In this document: positions 51,635-60,234 of the stretch, piece after piece | Position numbering within the stretch: position 1 is the stretch's first letter | Layout: every line of letters begins with the position of its first letter | Origin: UBA1563 sp041667115 | GTDB taxonomy: Bacteria > Bacteroidota > Ignavibacteria > Ignavibacteriales > Ignavibacteriaceae | DNA length: 64,000 nucleotides | Direction: 5' to 3' | Assembly (NCBI GenBank): GCA_041667115.1 | Contig: JBAYFO010000004.1 | Span: 1 to 64,000, forward strand | The notes under the pieces: model-generated | Told to the model about the DNA's origin: nothing | What the model saw: only the letters and a program-made list of their open reading frames with translations | Database searches by the model: none | Made by a program: the position numbers and the translations under genes

Positions 51635-53532
51635 TTTTCGCCTATTTTCGAATTAATGAGCATTCTTTTTAAAACCATTCCTTCAGGGTCAAGAATCTCT
51701 ATTCTTGGGTATTCAACTTCATAACTCATCGTGGAGAATTTATTAGGAGCTGTTCCCCTTATATCTCCCGGAAATGACCAACTATCACCATATAGGATTT
51801 GAGTATGTTTTATTAGGTTTAATAGAACAGATTTATTTCGTACACCTTTACTGACGTTTCTTGCTAAAAATTTTCTTTCTAATTCTGCTCCTTTGTTGAA
51901 TTCATAGTGTGTATAACATATAACAGGCAGCTTGTTTGTTACATTAATTTTTAAAAAATAATTTTCTGCTTTATCAATCACTTCTGTCAATAGTTCTGAT
52001 CTATTTGTAGATTTTTTCCATTCGCTTAAACAAGCTCCAGGGTAATTAACGGCTTGGAATAACATTTCATTCATGAATTTATATTTAAGAGCACTGGAAA
52101 CACCAACAAACAATTGTTCAATTAAAAGCAAGAATTTTGAAGTGTTTTTTGCCAACAAAATATTTTTTGCGAATTCATCCAGTATAAGGTTTAGTTCTTC
52201 TTCGCTAGGTTTTTGTTCAAACTCAATTAATGTAATTTTTTCTATTTTTCTAAACAATTCAAACGCAAATCTTATATTCCTTCTATCTTTTGAGAATAAA
52301 AAGTTTGAAAATATTTTATTAGCCAGATCTCCTGGTAAACTATTTTCTAAACTTTGAAAAAAATCTTGATTTAACATTTCTATAAAATCATCGAATGACT
52401 CTGTTATAATGATGTCTAATAAATAAGTAAAGTGATTTTTATTTACACGAATTATACTAACTAAAAAATCTTCGATTTTTGCCCAGATTCCTTTTTTTTC
52501 GCTTTCGACGGGCAGGATTTTTTGTAAAATAGAACCATAGTTATTTATTCTTAATTCTATTGTTTCTGGTTTAGCAAAAGTAGCAAACCAATAAAGCGTT
52601 TGCGCAACGTAGAATTTTGCATTTGGGGGAATTTTGGGACTGGTGTTTTTCTCAAGCCAAGCCAATAATGATTTGACAACTTTTTCATCGTTTAGATCTT
52701 TAGTAATTACACGCCACACGAGATTATATACCTCGCTAATCTCATCTTCATTGGCTCGATTTGCTAAATTTATTATTATTAAAATTTCTTCAAGAGAGGC
52801 AACGTTTCTATTATATGTGGTTATCCAAGAATTAAGATAAATCACTCTTTGTTTTGGATCCATGCTATTTTTGAGTTTTTCCTCTAAATCTGAAATGCTA
52901 GTTGAAACATGATTTGTTCTTATAGCTGCTCTTAACGATCCTAAAACTATACCGCTAAGAACCCTATAAATATCACTATACTCCTTAGAAAAATAGATGT
53001 CTATTATTTTTATTGCTTCTTTTGGAAATTTAAATGTGAAATTATCTATCGCTTTATATAAATCTCCACCTGCTAAATCCCCTTTAACCCTATCCGCTAA
53101 TTTGTAAAACAAGTTAGCAGCAAACTCTCCGTCCAATTTGTATTCACTTAAGACAAATGGTAAAGTGTTTAGTGTGCTCCAAAAGTATATATTATCGGGA
53201 GTTTCTAATTCACTTAAAATTTTATGGACTTCATTTTTTTGTAATCCAGCTAAAACCTCAATAAATACTTTTGCAGCTAATTCATTAGAATATTTTCTAA
53301 AGTTTAAGTGTGCTTCTATTTCACTTATTACATCAAAAATTTCTCTTGCGATAATTTTTCTCTCCAGAAACAAATTCTTTACCAATTCAACAAGCAAAGC
53401 TTTATTTTGGCATACAAATTCCACTTCCTGTTTCAGTGTTTCTTCTTGGCTTCGTAGTTCTTCTTTAATTTCTTTTCTAGGTAATTTCTTACCAATACGC
53501 TGTGTGATTTCTTTTAAAATTGTTATTTCCAA
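51631..53532 (-). CDS. Large helical-repeat protein; first gene of the unknown operon
   Basis: A 633-residue, almost wholly helical protein without signal peptide. Hydrophobic spacing suggests an alpha-solenoid (HEAT/ARM-like), for example IDNFTFKFPKEAIKIIDIYFSK, EEILIIINLANRANEDEISEVYN and LFVGVSSALKYKFMNEMLFQAV. The last 40 residues look beta-rich (VEYPRIEILDPEGMVLKRML). I recognise no enzymatic motif and no family. It starts at TTG 53532 with GAGGTG five bases before; no in-frame ATG is nearby. It overlaps the next gene by 4 bases. Its sequence is visibly more AT-rich than flanking core genes, consistent with acquired DNA. Confidence 0.68.
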   Translation of the reverse strand: MEITILKEITQRIGKKLPRKEIKEELRSQEETLKQEVEFVCQNKALLVELVKNLFLERKIIAREIFDVISEIEAHLNFRKYSNELAAKVFIEVLAGLQKNEVHKILSELETPDNIYFWSTLNTLPFVLSEYKLDGEFAANLFYKLADRVKGDLAGGDLYKAIDNFTFKFPKEAIKIIDIYFSKEYSDIYRVLSGIVLGSLRAAIRTNHVSTSISDLEEKLKNSMDPKQRVIYLNSWITTYNRNVASLEEILIIINLANRANEDEISEVYNLVWRVITKDLNDEKVVKSLLAWLEKNTSPKIPPNAKFYVAQTLYWFATFAKPETIELRINNYGSILQKILPVESEKKGIWAKIEDFLVSIIRVNKNHFTYLLDIIITESFDDFIEMLNQDFFQSLENSLPGDLANKIFSNFLFSKDRRNIRFAFELFRKIEKITLIEFEQKPSEEELNLILDEFAKNILLAKNTSKFLLLIEQLFVGVSSALKYKFMNEMLFQAVNYPGACLSEWKKSTNRSELLTEVIDKAENYFLKINVTNKLPVICYTHYEFNKGAELERKFLARNVSKGVRNKSVLLNLIKHTQILYGDSWSFPGDIRGTAPNKFSTMSYEVEYPRIEILDPEGMVLKRMLINSKIGEK

Positions 53533-53911
53533 AATTCACCTCATAAAAATTTCTGAAGATGGTTAAATGTTAGTCGCGCTAAAGTTTGATTTGTTTGTAT
53601 GGTGGTCAGCCAACAAAATTGTTCCGATCGGTATATCGGCCGGTAAATTTTTTCGTGTGTACTTTGTGAGATCTTCCCTTTAGGCATAAAGTGTATCCAT
53701 GCTGGTAACTTTTCTTTTCTCTTAATTAATAAAAATGTATAAGAAAAATTTCTAACGCCAATCCAATTATACAAAAACTTTTTTTATTCAATCAATAGCA
53801 AACGTTCTTTTCGCCGTCTACTCATCCCCTGTAACTTTTCTCTCCTTAACAAAAAACCCGTTTAATTCACTGTTAAGTTATTACTATTTATCTATTATGT
53901 AACCGGCAAGA
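53533..53911. other. Intergenic region upstream of the unknown operon
   Basis: No supported gene. A 77-codon minus-strand frame without ATG or ribosome-binding site (53541-53774) is most likely chance. The region holds CCGATCGGTATATCGGCCGG (53624-53643), a dense set of CGATC/CGG half-palindromes that could be an operator, and the left 17-bp inverted repeat at 53853-53869. That repeat is itself inside a hairpin with CTTAACA and TGTTAAG arms (53845-53877). Confidence 0.4.
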
Positions 53912-54651
53912 CTACTGTTGGGGTGGTGGCGTCTCGTCGTTAGTTGGCGGGGTTGAGTTCCCTCCGCCGAGGTCGTAAATAACGCGCGCGGCAAAATACT
54001 GATTGTAAAACACGCTCTGTTTTTCACGCAGCAGTTCTACAAGGTTATCCAGCCGTTCTTTAAGTAAATCATCCGTGCTTTCAAACAGGTCATCAAGCTT
54101 TGTTCTTAATGAGCTTCTGCTTGTGTGCCCGGCTGATTTATTCGCTGCGGAATTTTCCAGAGCCGTTATTTTATCACTTAAGGTGCTTAACGTTTCTGCC
54201 GTTATTCCGTATGCCTGCAGATTTGCGGTTTGCGCTACAGCTTTTTCATAGATAGATTTTATTTTCAGCAGCTGTTCGGAATCCCGCATTCTCTTCAACT
54301 TGCTTTCACTTATTTCGGTAAGCGCCTTTAGTTCTTCGTCTTTTTTTACTACCGCGTAAGTGTATAAAGCAGATTTTACCGGAAGAAAAACTTTCATTAG
54401 CTCTTCTTCTTTTGCATGTACTACCGAAGCTTTCCCCGTCGTTGAATTATTAAATTCAATATCGGTGGTCTTTACCTCTTCAATAAGCCCGCGAAGTTCG
54501 GCGATCGTTTCTTCAAAGACAGGTATAGTTGATGTTACATTCGTATTAGCATCCAAAACAGCCTTTACAGAGTTAAACATATTATACCTGTTTTCTTCTC
54601 TATTAGTCATTTTGTTTTATCCTTTCTTTTATTTTGAATTAAACGGGTTTT
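53853..54651. repeat. 17-bp perfect inverted repeats flanking the 232-aa gene
   Basis: AAAACCCGTTTAATTCA at 53853-53869 recurs exactly as its reverse complement at 54635-54651. The 799-bp interval contains only the coiled-coil gene at 53912-54610. No flanking target duplication or transposase is visible. The right copy extends into GAATTAAA-CGGGT-TTTAATTC, a small hairpin. Confidence 0.7.
53912..54610 (-). CDS. Coiled-coil protein of unknown function, 232 aa
   Basis: A soluble, helical, charged protein beginning MTNREENRYNMFNSVKAVLDANTNV. Residues 20 to about 205 read as heptad-rich helices (ETIAELRGLIEEVKTTDIEF, LTEISESKLKRMRDSEQLLKIKSIYEKAV, LLKERLDNLVELLREKQSVFYNQYFAARVIYDLG), followed by a Pro/Thr-rich tail ending PPPQQ. 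No family is recognised. An AAAGGAT ribosome-binding site precedes the ATG. It lies between 17-bp inverted repeats and next to the 21-nt repeat array. Confidence 0.7.
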   Translation of the reverse strand: MTNREENRYNMFNSVKAVLDANTNVTSTIPVFEETIAELRGLIEEVKTTDIEFNNSTTGKASVVHAKEEELMKVFLPVKSALYTYAVVKKDEELKALTEISESKLKRMRDSEQLLKIKSIYEKAVAQTANLQAYGITAETLSTLSDKITALENSAANKSAGHTSRSSLRTKLDDLFESTDDLLKERLDNLVELLREKQSVFYNQYFAARVIYDLGGGNSTPPTNDETPPPQQ

Positions 54652-54716
54652 AATTCTTTTAGGCTCAATTCCTTCGTTTTTAGTTCGTTTTCAATGTTTT
54701 TATCTTAAATTTCAAT

Positions 54717-55031
54717 TTTGCATCACTTCCATCCGGCTTTGTAACTCTTCCTTTTTACTTTGCAACCACGTATTTGTGATTTGCGTCAATGTAAACGGAC
54801 TTTGTAAGGCTCCCTTTTCCCTTGGTAAGTCTGTACTTTGGTTTTGCGACTCTCCCATTTTCCATTGTAACGCTGCACTTGTGATTTGCGTCAAAGTAAA
54901 CCTCTATTGTAAAGCTGCAACTCGTCATTGTAAGCCTGCATTTCTCCGTTGCTCCGTTCCGCTTTTGCTTTGTAATAGAGGATTTCCGCTTTGTTTCAGA
55001 ACCGTTTCTTGTTGCGTTAATGTCATCTTTT
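54717..55031. repeat. Array of fifteen degenerate 21-nt repeats
   Basis: On the plus strand fifteen consecutive 21-base units each begin TTTG, or a close variant such as ATTG, TTGG or GTTG. The commonest form is TTTGTAAnnCTGCAnTT. Units 3 and 8 (TTTGCGTCAAnGTAAAC) and 2 and 7 are especially alike, giving a 105-base higher-order period. Because 21 is seven codons, minus-strand frames read as heptapeptide repeats (for example KYRLTKGKGSLTK in a frame of about 94 codons from a GTG at 55039). However, two frames are about equally open and no ribosome-binding site is clear, so coding is unproven. There are no unique spacers, so it is not CRISPR. Confidence 0.8.
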
Positions 55032-55061
55032 ATTAACACCTCGATTAATCGAGGTGTTAAT
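55032..55061. repeat. 30-bp perfect palindrome after the alpha-2-macroglobulin gene
   Basis: The half-site ATTAACACCTCGATT is followed directly by its exact complement. It lies 10 bases past the macroglobulin stop and touches the 21-nt array. Transcribed from the minus strand it forms a strong hairpin followed by AAAAG rather than T, so it may be an RNA processing or decay signal or a protein site rather than a simple terminator. Confidence 0.75.
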
Positions 55062-55071
55062 GGAATAGAAA

Positions 55072-58000
55072 CTATTTCTCTTCCGTCACTTTTATGAAAT
55101 TTGTCTCACTCAATCCATTCACCTCCGGGTAGTACATTAAACTCGCTTCCGCCGGAAGCCAAGAATATGTTCCGGGAATTTGTGCTTTGATGATGTAGGT
55201 AAATTCCATTTCCTTTTGCGGATAGGTTACAAAGAATGCGATCTTTTCATCCCGGATTTCTTTAGAAGCATAATTCCATCGCCACGGGGTAATTTTTCCA
55301 CGCCGGATAAAATTCCCCATGTAACGGTCTTCTCCGTCAATGTTGTAATGCTCTTCGTCTTTCACAATTTCAAATCCGGAAGGGAACTGATCTTCAAGCA
55401 TAAAATATTGGAACCCTTCTTCATTTGCTTTTACAGTAAGCTTAACAAAAACATCGTCTCCGCTCTTTAACGGTTTATTTATTTTTTCTTTTTTATAGAT
55501 GATGCCGCTTTCACCTTTGAATTGTGTCAGTTTGTAATATTCCTTTTCAACGGTAAAAGAATTTTGCTTTACAACATATTCCGGTTTGGCAAAGTAACGG
55601 TTATAGCCGCTAAAATAAAGGGTTCCCTTGCCGCTTTTTATAATGGAAAGTTTATTTTCTCCGGTGTGCAGCCGCTTTAGTTGATCCGCACCGAACGAAA
55701 GCTTCTCGTTTTCGTCAAAGATGTTTTTTGTGTTGAATTGCTTCTCTGCAATTTTCTCATCATTCAATAAAACAGCAACGGTGTAATCGGGTTGTAACTC
55801 TTTCGTTATTTTTAGATAATCGGTCAGCGCAAAAAGTACGGAAGCCGTTTGTTGTGTAGAATTCCATGAATATCCTTTTTGCTGACGCAAGAGCCAACCG
55901 GCGATTTTCGGGATCAACGGAGATTTTGCTTCGGTTGACAATAAATATTTAAGCGCAAATGCTGTGCTTTGCACTTTATCTTCCTGCCAGGTGTAATGCC
56001 ACGAAGTTCCTCCCCAATAGGCAAATCTATCGCTCGTGTTTACGTTGTTCATCAGCCGTTCATAAATTTTCTTTTCGTTTTCCCTGTCGCCAAGTTTTTG
56101 ATAAACCGAAGCAAGCAGCGCGAGGGTATAAGCGTTTGATTCCTTTTTAGAGATTTCATCGAGTAAAGATTTGGCGTCTCCAAAATCTTTTACTTCTGCC
56201 GTAACCAATGAATAAAACATAAACGCGATTGTTGTCTGCTCCTCTTTCTTTACGGTTTTTATTTGTTGGAGAAGATTTTCTTTTCCTCTTTGAAAAACTT
56301 CTTCACTAATTTCATATCCGGCAAGTTTGGCAAGACTCAATCCGTAAACCACATATGCGGTCATGTAGGGATGGGTTTGATCATTCTGCCACCAGCCCCA
56401 GCCGCCGTCTCCGTGCTGAAACGAGTAAAGACGCTTTAGTCCTTTGTTTATGACATCGGGGAGTTCTTTTGTTGTTTTTTCTTTTAAAGGAATTTTCAAT
56501 TCCTTAAACGTATTCGCAACAATAATCGCCGGAAGAAATCTGCTCATCGTTTGCTCAACACAGCCGTAGGGATACGCAACCAGATCATCAACTGATTTTA
56601 GGATTGTTCCCGCAAGCGTTGGACTGAGTGAAAAAGAAATTCCGGCGGAATGAAGATCAACCTCTTTCGGAATAGTGAACGGGATATTTTCTTCGGAAGA
56701 ATTTTCCTGAACAACAGCGTTTAACGCAATAGTTTGCTTTACTCCATACGGAAGAATTGGAACGGAAACCTGCATCGCGTCGGACTCTTCATTCGTCAAC
56801 GCTTCAACATAAATCTCTGCATCGCCCGTCGATTTTTCCACAAAAACTTTCCAGTCAACTCTCGCTTCATCATTTTCTTTAACTAAAATTTCGTTCTTCT
56901 TTCCAAGGCTTGATGAAAGGAGTTTAACGTTTTTCGATTTGAAAGCAACGTTAACTTTTTTGTTTTCATTAAGATAGTTGTGAATGTTCGTAGCTATCAA
57001 AAGCGTATCGCCTTCTCTAAAGAAGCGGGGAGTCTCTGTTCGCACCAATAAGTTTTTCCGTGCGATGATGATGTTCGTTCCTTGTCCCACTTCAGTCTTT
57101 TTAGTTATTCCGCGAACCGTTGCGCGCCACGAAGTTAAATTGTCGGGGAGTGTCAAAGAAATTTCCGCCTCGCCGTTTTCATCGGTAACAAAACTCGGCT
57201 GCCAGAAAGCGGCATCAACAAAATTCTTGCGGACTTCGGGAGATACTAATTTTTCTTTTCCCGTAGCGCTTCCTTTTAGCACCGCACCTTTAGCCTCTGT
57301 TTGTGAAGCTATCGTTCGATCGGTTCGGATATTAGCCTGATTGGCTTCAAACATAACCGGCTGCCCGCCGCCTAAAATCTCCGCCAAATAAAAATCGGCA
57401 GGAATTTTTACATCGATGTTGGCTTTCCTCTTTTCAACCGTAATTTGTTTTAGAAATCTGAAAATCCCATCTCCGGTTACCAAACAAAGGTCGTAATTTC
57501 CTTTGCTAATATTAGCGAATTTGAAAGTCCATTTTGGTCTTGCTTTGGTGATGTAATAACCGTCTTCACTTACTAATAAAAAATAAATTGTAGTTGTGTC
57601 TTGATTTTCATTGTTGAAAACCAACTTTCCTTCAAGAGAATAATCCCCGGCGTTCTTTCGTTCCTTTATTGTTAAAAGATTTTTATCAAGCAGGGATGTT
57701 TTTCTACTGGAAGAGGAAAAGCCGGTTGCCGTCAATGACGAACCGGTTGGGATGTACCTATATTCAGGTTTGTAGAAGTGTTTTTGAATATCTTCCACCT
57801 GCTCTTCTTGAATTGCATAAATGCTCTCATCAACTAAACCGAGAGAAAGTTCGGTCTTCGCTGCCGGTTTTCCGGCGCTGTTTTTAACCGAAATTTTATA
57901 CGAAGCTTTTTCGCCCGGTTTATAAATCTTTTTTGAAGGTTTGATATCCAACGAAAGATAATTGTCCTTGTTCATCACTACAACCATTTTTGAATTTGAG

Positions 58001-59997
58001 TAGAGGACTCTCTCATGCACAAAAAGGACTGCAAGTGAAAAATTCGGACTGTACTTCTCCGACAGTTTTTCTTTGATGATGAATGTATTTCCTTCGACCG
58101 AATATTTCTGAAATTTTAGGATCGAATTCTTTTCGAATGAAACCAGAACATCCAGATTATTTTTCGGAAGAGAAATAATTGCGGTAAGCGTGTCTCCTTT
58201 TTCGTAGGAATCTTTATCCGTTATAATTTCAATCTCATTGCTTGTCCGCTTGTAATAAAAATTTTCTTTATCGTTTACAAAGAACGAACCGGAAGCGGAA
58301 ATTTCATTTTTGCCGCTGTCTATTGCGGTCACGCTGTACTGGTAATAACCCGCCTCTTTCGGAAGAAATGTAAAACTTGCTTTCCCGTTCTTATCAGTTG
58401 AACCGAAAAACTTTTCAACCGTTTCAACAATTTTATTTTCCGGACCGGAAAGTTTATTTATGATTGCCTTAAATGCCGTCTGTACCGGCTTTTGAGAAAA
58501 GTCAAAAGCATTTATGCGAAGATTGACGGAATCACCAAGCGTAAGAAAATATTTATCCGTTGAAGCGGAAAGCGAAAAAGCTCCGCGCGTTACAAAAACG
58601 CTGGTTGAATTTGAAATTACCCGCCGTGAAGCATCTTCAACTTGGGCTGAAATTTCATACGTAAAATCAAATTCGGTTGGTTTCTCAGCAGAAAATTCAA
58701 ATTGAAATTCACCCTTTTCGTTTACTTCGCCGTCAATCTGTTTAACAAAATCCTGTTGTCCGTAAGATGAATAACCAATCTTATCAAAGCTTCCGTAAAA
58801 CCAGCTGTATTCCGACCAATACCACCAGGGGACCCAAAATCTTTTTTTGAAAATTTGCACTGTAACTTTTGCCGAGGTTACCGGAGATCCGAAATAATAA
58901 TCGGCTTTTACAGTTCCTGAGATCGTTTCTAAACCGGAGTAATTCTGTTTGGCGGTGTTAACTTCAACTTTGTATTCGGGTTTTTTGTATTCTTCAACTT
59001 GAAACGAGCCGTAAAAAATTTGCTCGCCATGCGAAACTTGAATGTTATAATATCCGATTTCAGCTTCTTCATCTAGAACAAATTCACCCCAAATGCTGCC
59101 GAAATCATTCGTTTTAAAAGTACCGGAAAAAACTTCCGCATTTTTGGGCGAACGGATGACGACTTTGCATTCCTCATCTTTTAAAACGGAGAAATCAAAC
59201 TCATTCTTTTTGCGGAGGATACTTTTGAAAAAGACTTTTTGTCCGGGGCGGTAAACCGGCTGGTTGATGAATGTGTAAGCAGTGTATTGCTCTGATTCAT
59301 CTTCAAAGAAGAAATAGGGATTACTGAACACGACTTCGTCTTTGCATTCTGCGGTTAATAGAAAGCTTTCTTTCCATTTTAACTCTCCTGTGGTTTTCAA
59401 TAAAAAGATTCCATCCTCATTAGCTTTTCCCGATTCAACCAAACTGTCTCCCATATAAAAATCGAATTTTACTTTAGGAACAAACTTTCCCGTTTTTGCA
59501 TCGGTCAATAAAGTCAGAATCTCGAAACTCGAATTCTTATAAACCATTGCATAGTTCGTTACAACAATCGGGCAGTAAGCAACCTGGTCATCACGAAGAG
59601 CTTGGAGGACATAAATCCCAGGTTTATCAACCGGTTTAATATTGATTTTGTTATCGTACCAATTGCCTGAGGTTCTTGAGAGAACCTCATTCCATTCCCG
59701 CTCAAGTGAAAAGTATTTAGTGAGAAGCTCTTTATCCTTTCCCCAGATATCAAAATTGTTTCGCATGCGGGAAGCCATTCCGCTTTTTAACAAATTTACC
59801 GGATCGCTAAGCCGTAAAAGCCGGAAGGTGAAACTTTTTACCTCCGGTGGGGCGTATAGCGAAACGATAATCTTTTCTCCCGTTCCAAAAGTGGAGTAGT
59901 TCGAAAGGGAAAACTTTTTTTGAGGTTCATCCTGTGAAAAAAGAAGTGAATTTAAGAGGAGGAATAGCAACACCGCACAAAAATATTTCGGCTTCAT
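55072..59997 (-). CDS. Alpha-2-macroglobulin family protein with thioester motif
   Basis: Bacterial A2M proteins are envelope protease traps. The 1641-residue product has a signal peptide (to LLFSQ, about residue 22; no lipobox), several MG domains (VYRPGQKVFFKSILRKKNEFDF), the bait/A2M region (AAFWQPSFVTDENGEAEISLTLPDNLTSWRATVRG), and the thioester domain with YGCVEQTMSRFLPA (C1146, Q1149). The terpenoid-cyclase-like helices (GDGGWGWW) and a C-terminal receptor-like domain follow. All parts needed for thioester trapping are present. The usual partner penicillin-binding protein 1C is not adjacent. Confidence 0.94.
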   Translation of the reverse strand: MKPKYFCAVLLFLLLNSLLFSQDEPQKKFSLSNYSTFGTGEKIIVSLYAPPEVKSFTFRLLRLSDPVNLLKSGMASRMRNNFDIWGKDKELLTKYFSLEREWNEVLSRTSGNWYDNKINIKPVDKPGIYVLQALRDDQVAYCPIVVTNYAMVYKNSSFEILTLLTDAKTGKFVPKVKFDFYMGDSLVESGKANEDGIFLLKTTGELKWKESFLLTAECKDEVVFSNPYFFFEDESEQYTAYTFINQPVYRPGQKVFFKSILRKKNEFDFSVLKDEECKVVIRSPKNAEVFSGTFKTNDFGSIWGEFVLDEEAEIGYYNIQVSHGEQIFYGSFQVEEYKKPEYKVEVNTAKQNYSGLETISGTVKADYYFGSPVTSAKVTVQIFKKRFWVPWWYWSEYSWFYGSFDKIGYSSYGQQDFVKQIDGEVNEKGEFQFEFSAEKPTEFDFTYEISAQVEDASRRVISNSTSVFVTRGAFSLSASTDKYFLTLGDSVNLRINAFDFSQKPVQTAFKAIINKLSGPENKIVETVEKFFGSTDKNGKASFTFLPKEAGYYQYSVTAIDSGKNEISASGSFFVNDKENFYYKRTSNEIEIITDKDSYEKGDTLTAIISLPKNNLDVLVSFEKNSILKFQKYSVEGNTFIIKEKLSEKYSPNFSLAVLFVHERVLYSNSKMVVVMNKDNYLSLDIKPSKKIYKPGEKASYKISVKNSAGKPAAKTELSLGLVDESIYAIQEEQVEDIQKHFYKPEYRYIPTGSSLTATGFSSSSRKTSLLDKNLLTIKERKNAGDYSLEGKLVFNNENQDTTTIYFLLVSEDGYYITKARPKWTFKFANISKGNYDLCLVTGDGIFRFLKQITVEKRKANIDVKIPADFYLAEILGGGQPVMFEANQANIRTDRTIASQTEAKGAVLKGSATGKEKLVSPEVRKNFVDAAFWQPSFVTDENGEAEISLTLPDNLTSWRATVRGITKKTEVGQGTNIIIARKNLLVRTETPRFFREGDTLLIATNIHNYLNENKKVNVAFKSKNVKLLSSSLGKKNEILVKENDEARVDWKVFVEKSTGDAEIYVEALTNEESDAMQVSVPILPYGVKQTIALNAVVQENSSEENIPFTIPKEVDLHSAGISFSLSPTLAGTILKSVDDLVAYPYGCVEQTMSRFLPAIIVANTFKELKIPLKEKTTKELPDVINKGLKRLYSFQHGDGGWGWWQNDQTHPYMTAYVVYGLSLAKLAGYEISEEVFQRGKENLLQQIKTVKKEEQTTIAFMFYSLVTAEVKDFGDAKSLLDEISKKESNAYTLALLASVYQKLGDRENEKKIYERLMNNVNTSDRFAYWGGTSWHYTWQEDKVQSTAFALKYLLSTEAKSPLIPKIAGWLLRQQKGYSWNSTQQTASVLFALTDYLKITKELQPDYTVAVLLNDEKIAEKQFNTKNIFDENEKLSFGADQLKRLHTGENKLSIIKSGKGTLYFSGYNRYFAKPEYVVKQNSFTVEKEYYKLTQFKGESGIIYKKEKINKPLKSGDDVFVKLTVKANEEGFQYFMLEDQFPSGFEIVKDEEHYNIDGEDRYMGNFIRRGKITPWRWNYASKEIRDEKIAFFVTYPQKEMEFTYIIKAQIPGTYSWLPAEASLMYYPEVNGLSETNFIKVTEEK

Positions 59998-60174
59998 AGA
60001 GTTGACCTATCATTTTAAAATCTTAATTGAAATTTAACAAATTAGTTTCTGCAACAAAATGGTTTTAGATTTCTTTCCTCTGTCGGGACGTGATATTCCT
60101 AAAACCCGACCGACAAACCCCAAAAGTCGGATAATTGGTCTTTCCGTAAAAAGCCTTTTGGATAGACCAAGGCA

Positions 60175-60205
60175 TTGAAATCCAATCCTCATCGTTCTAT
60201 CTTTG
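60175..60205 (+). promoter_or_regulatory. Promoter of the RlpA-like gene
   Basis: TTGAAA (60175-60180), a 17-base spacer and TATCTTTG (60198-60205) again match TTGnnn-N17-TAnnTTTG. Upstream, TTGGTCT (60135-60141) and AGACCAA (60164-60170) form an inverted repeat, and CCGAC/GTCGG another (60109-60129), either of which could be a regulator site for this gene or the divergent macroglobulin gene. Confidence 0.72.
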
Positions 60206-60234
60206 TACCGTTCAAAAACAAAAAAGAGGATTAT

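Noticed and set aside
53541..53774. 77-codon minus-strand ORF upstream of the unknown operon
   Set aside because: It has no ATG start or ribosome-binding site and an atypical composition, and it overlaps palindromic sequence; most likely chance.
54717..55031. CRISPR array
   Set aside because: The 21-nt units are contiguous and degenerate with no unique spacers, and no cas gene is nearby.
55072..59997. Macroglobulin as a lipoprotein paired with PBP1C
   Set aside because: The signal peptide has no lipobox (Cys7 lies before the hydrophobic core), and no penicillin-binding protein gene is adjacent.
60175..60234. N-terminal extension of the RlpA-like protein
   Set aside because: The TTG at 60175 is the -35 box of a good promoter, and a ribosome-binding site precedes the TTG at 60235, which starts a clean signal peptide.
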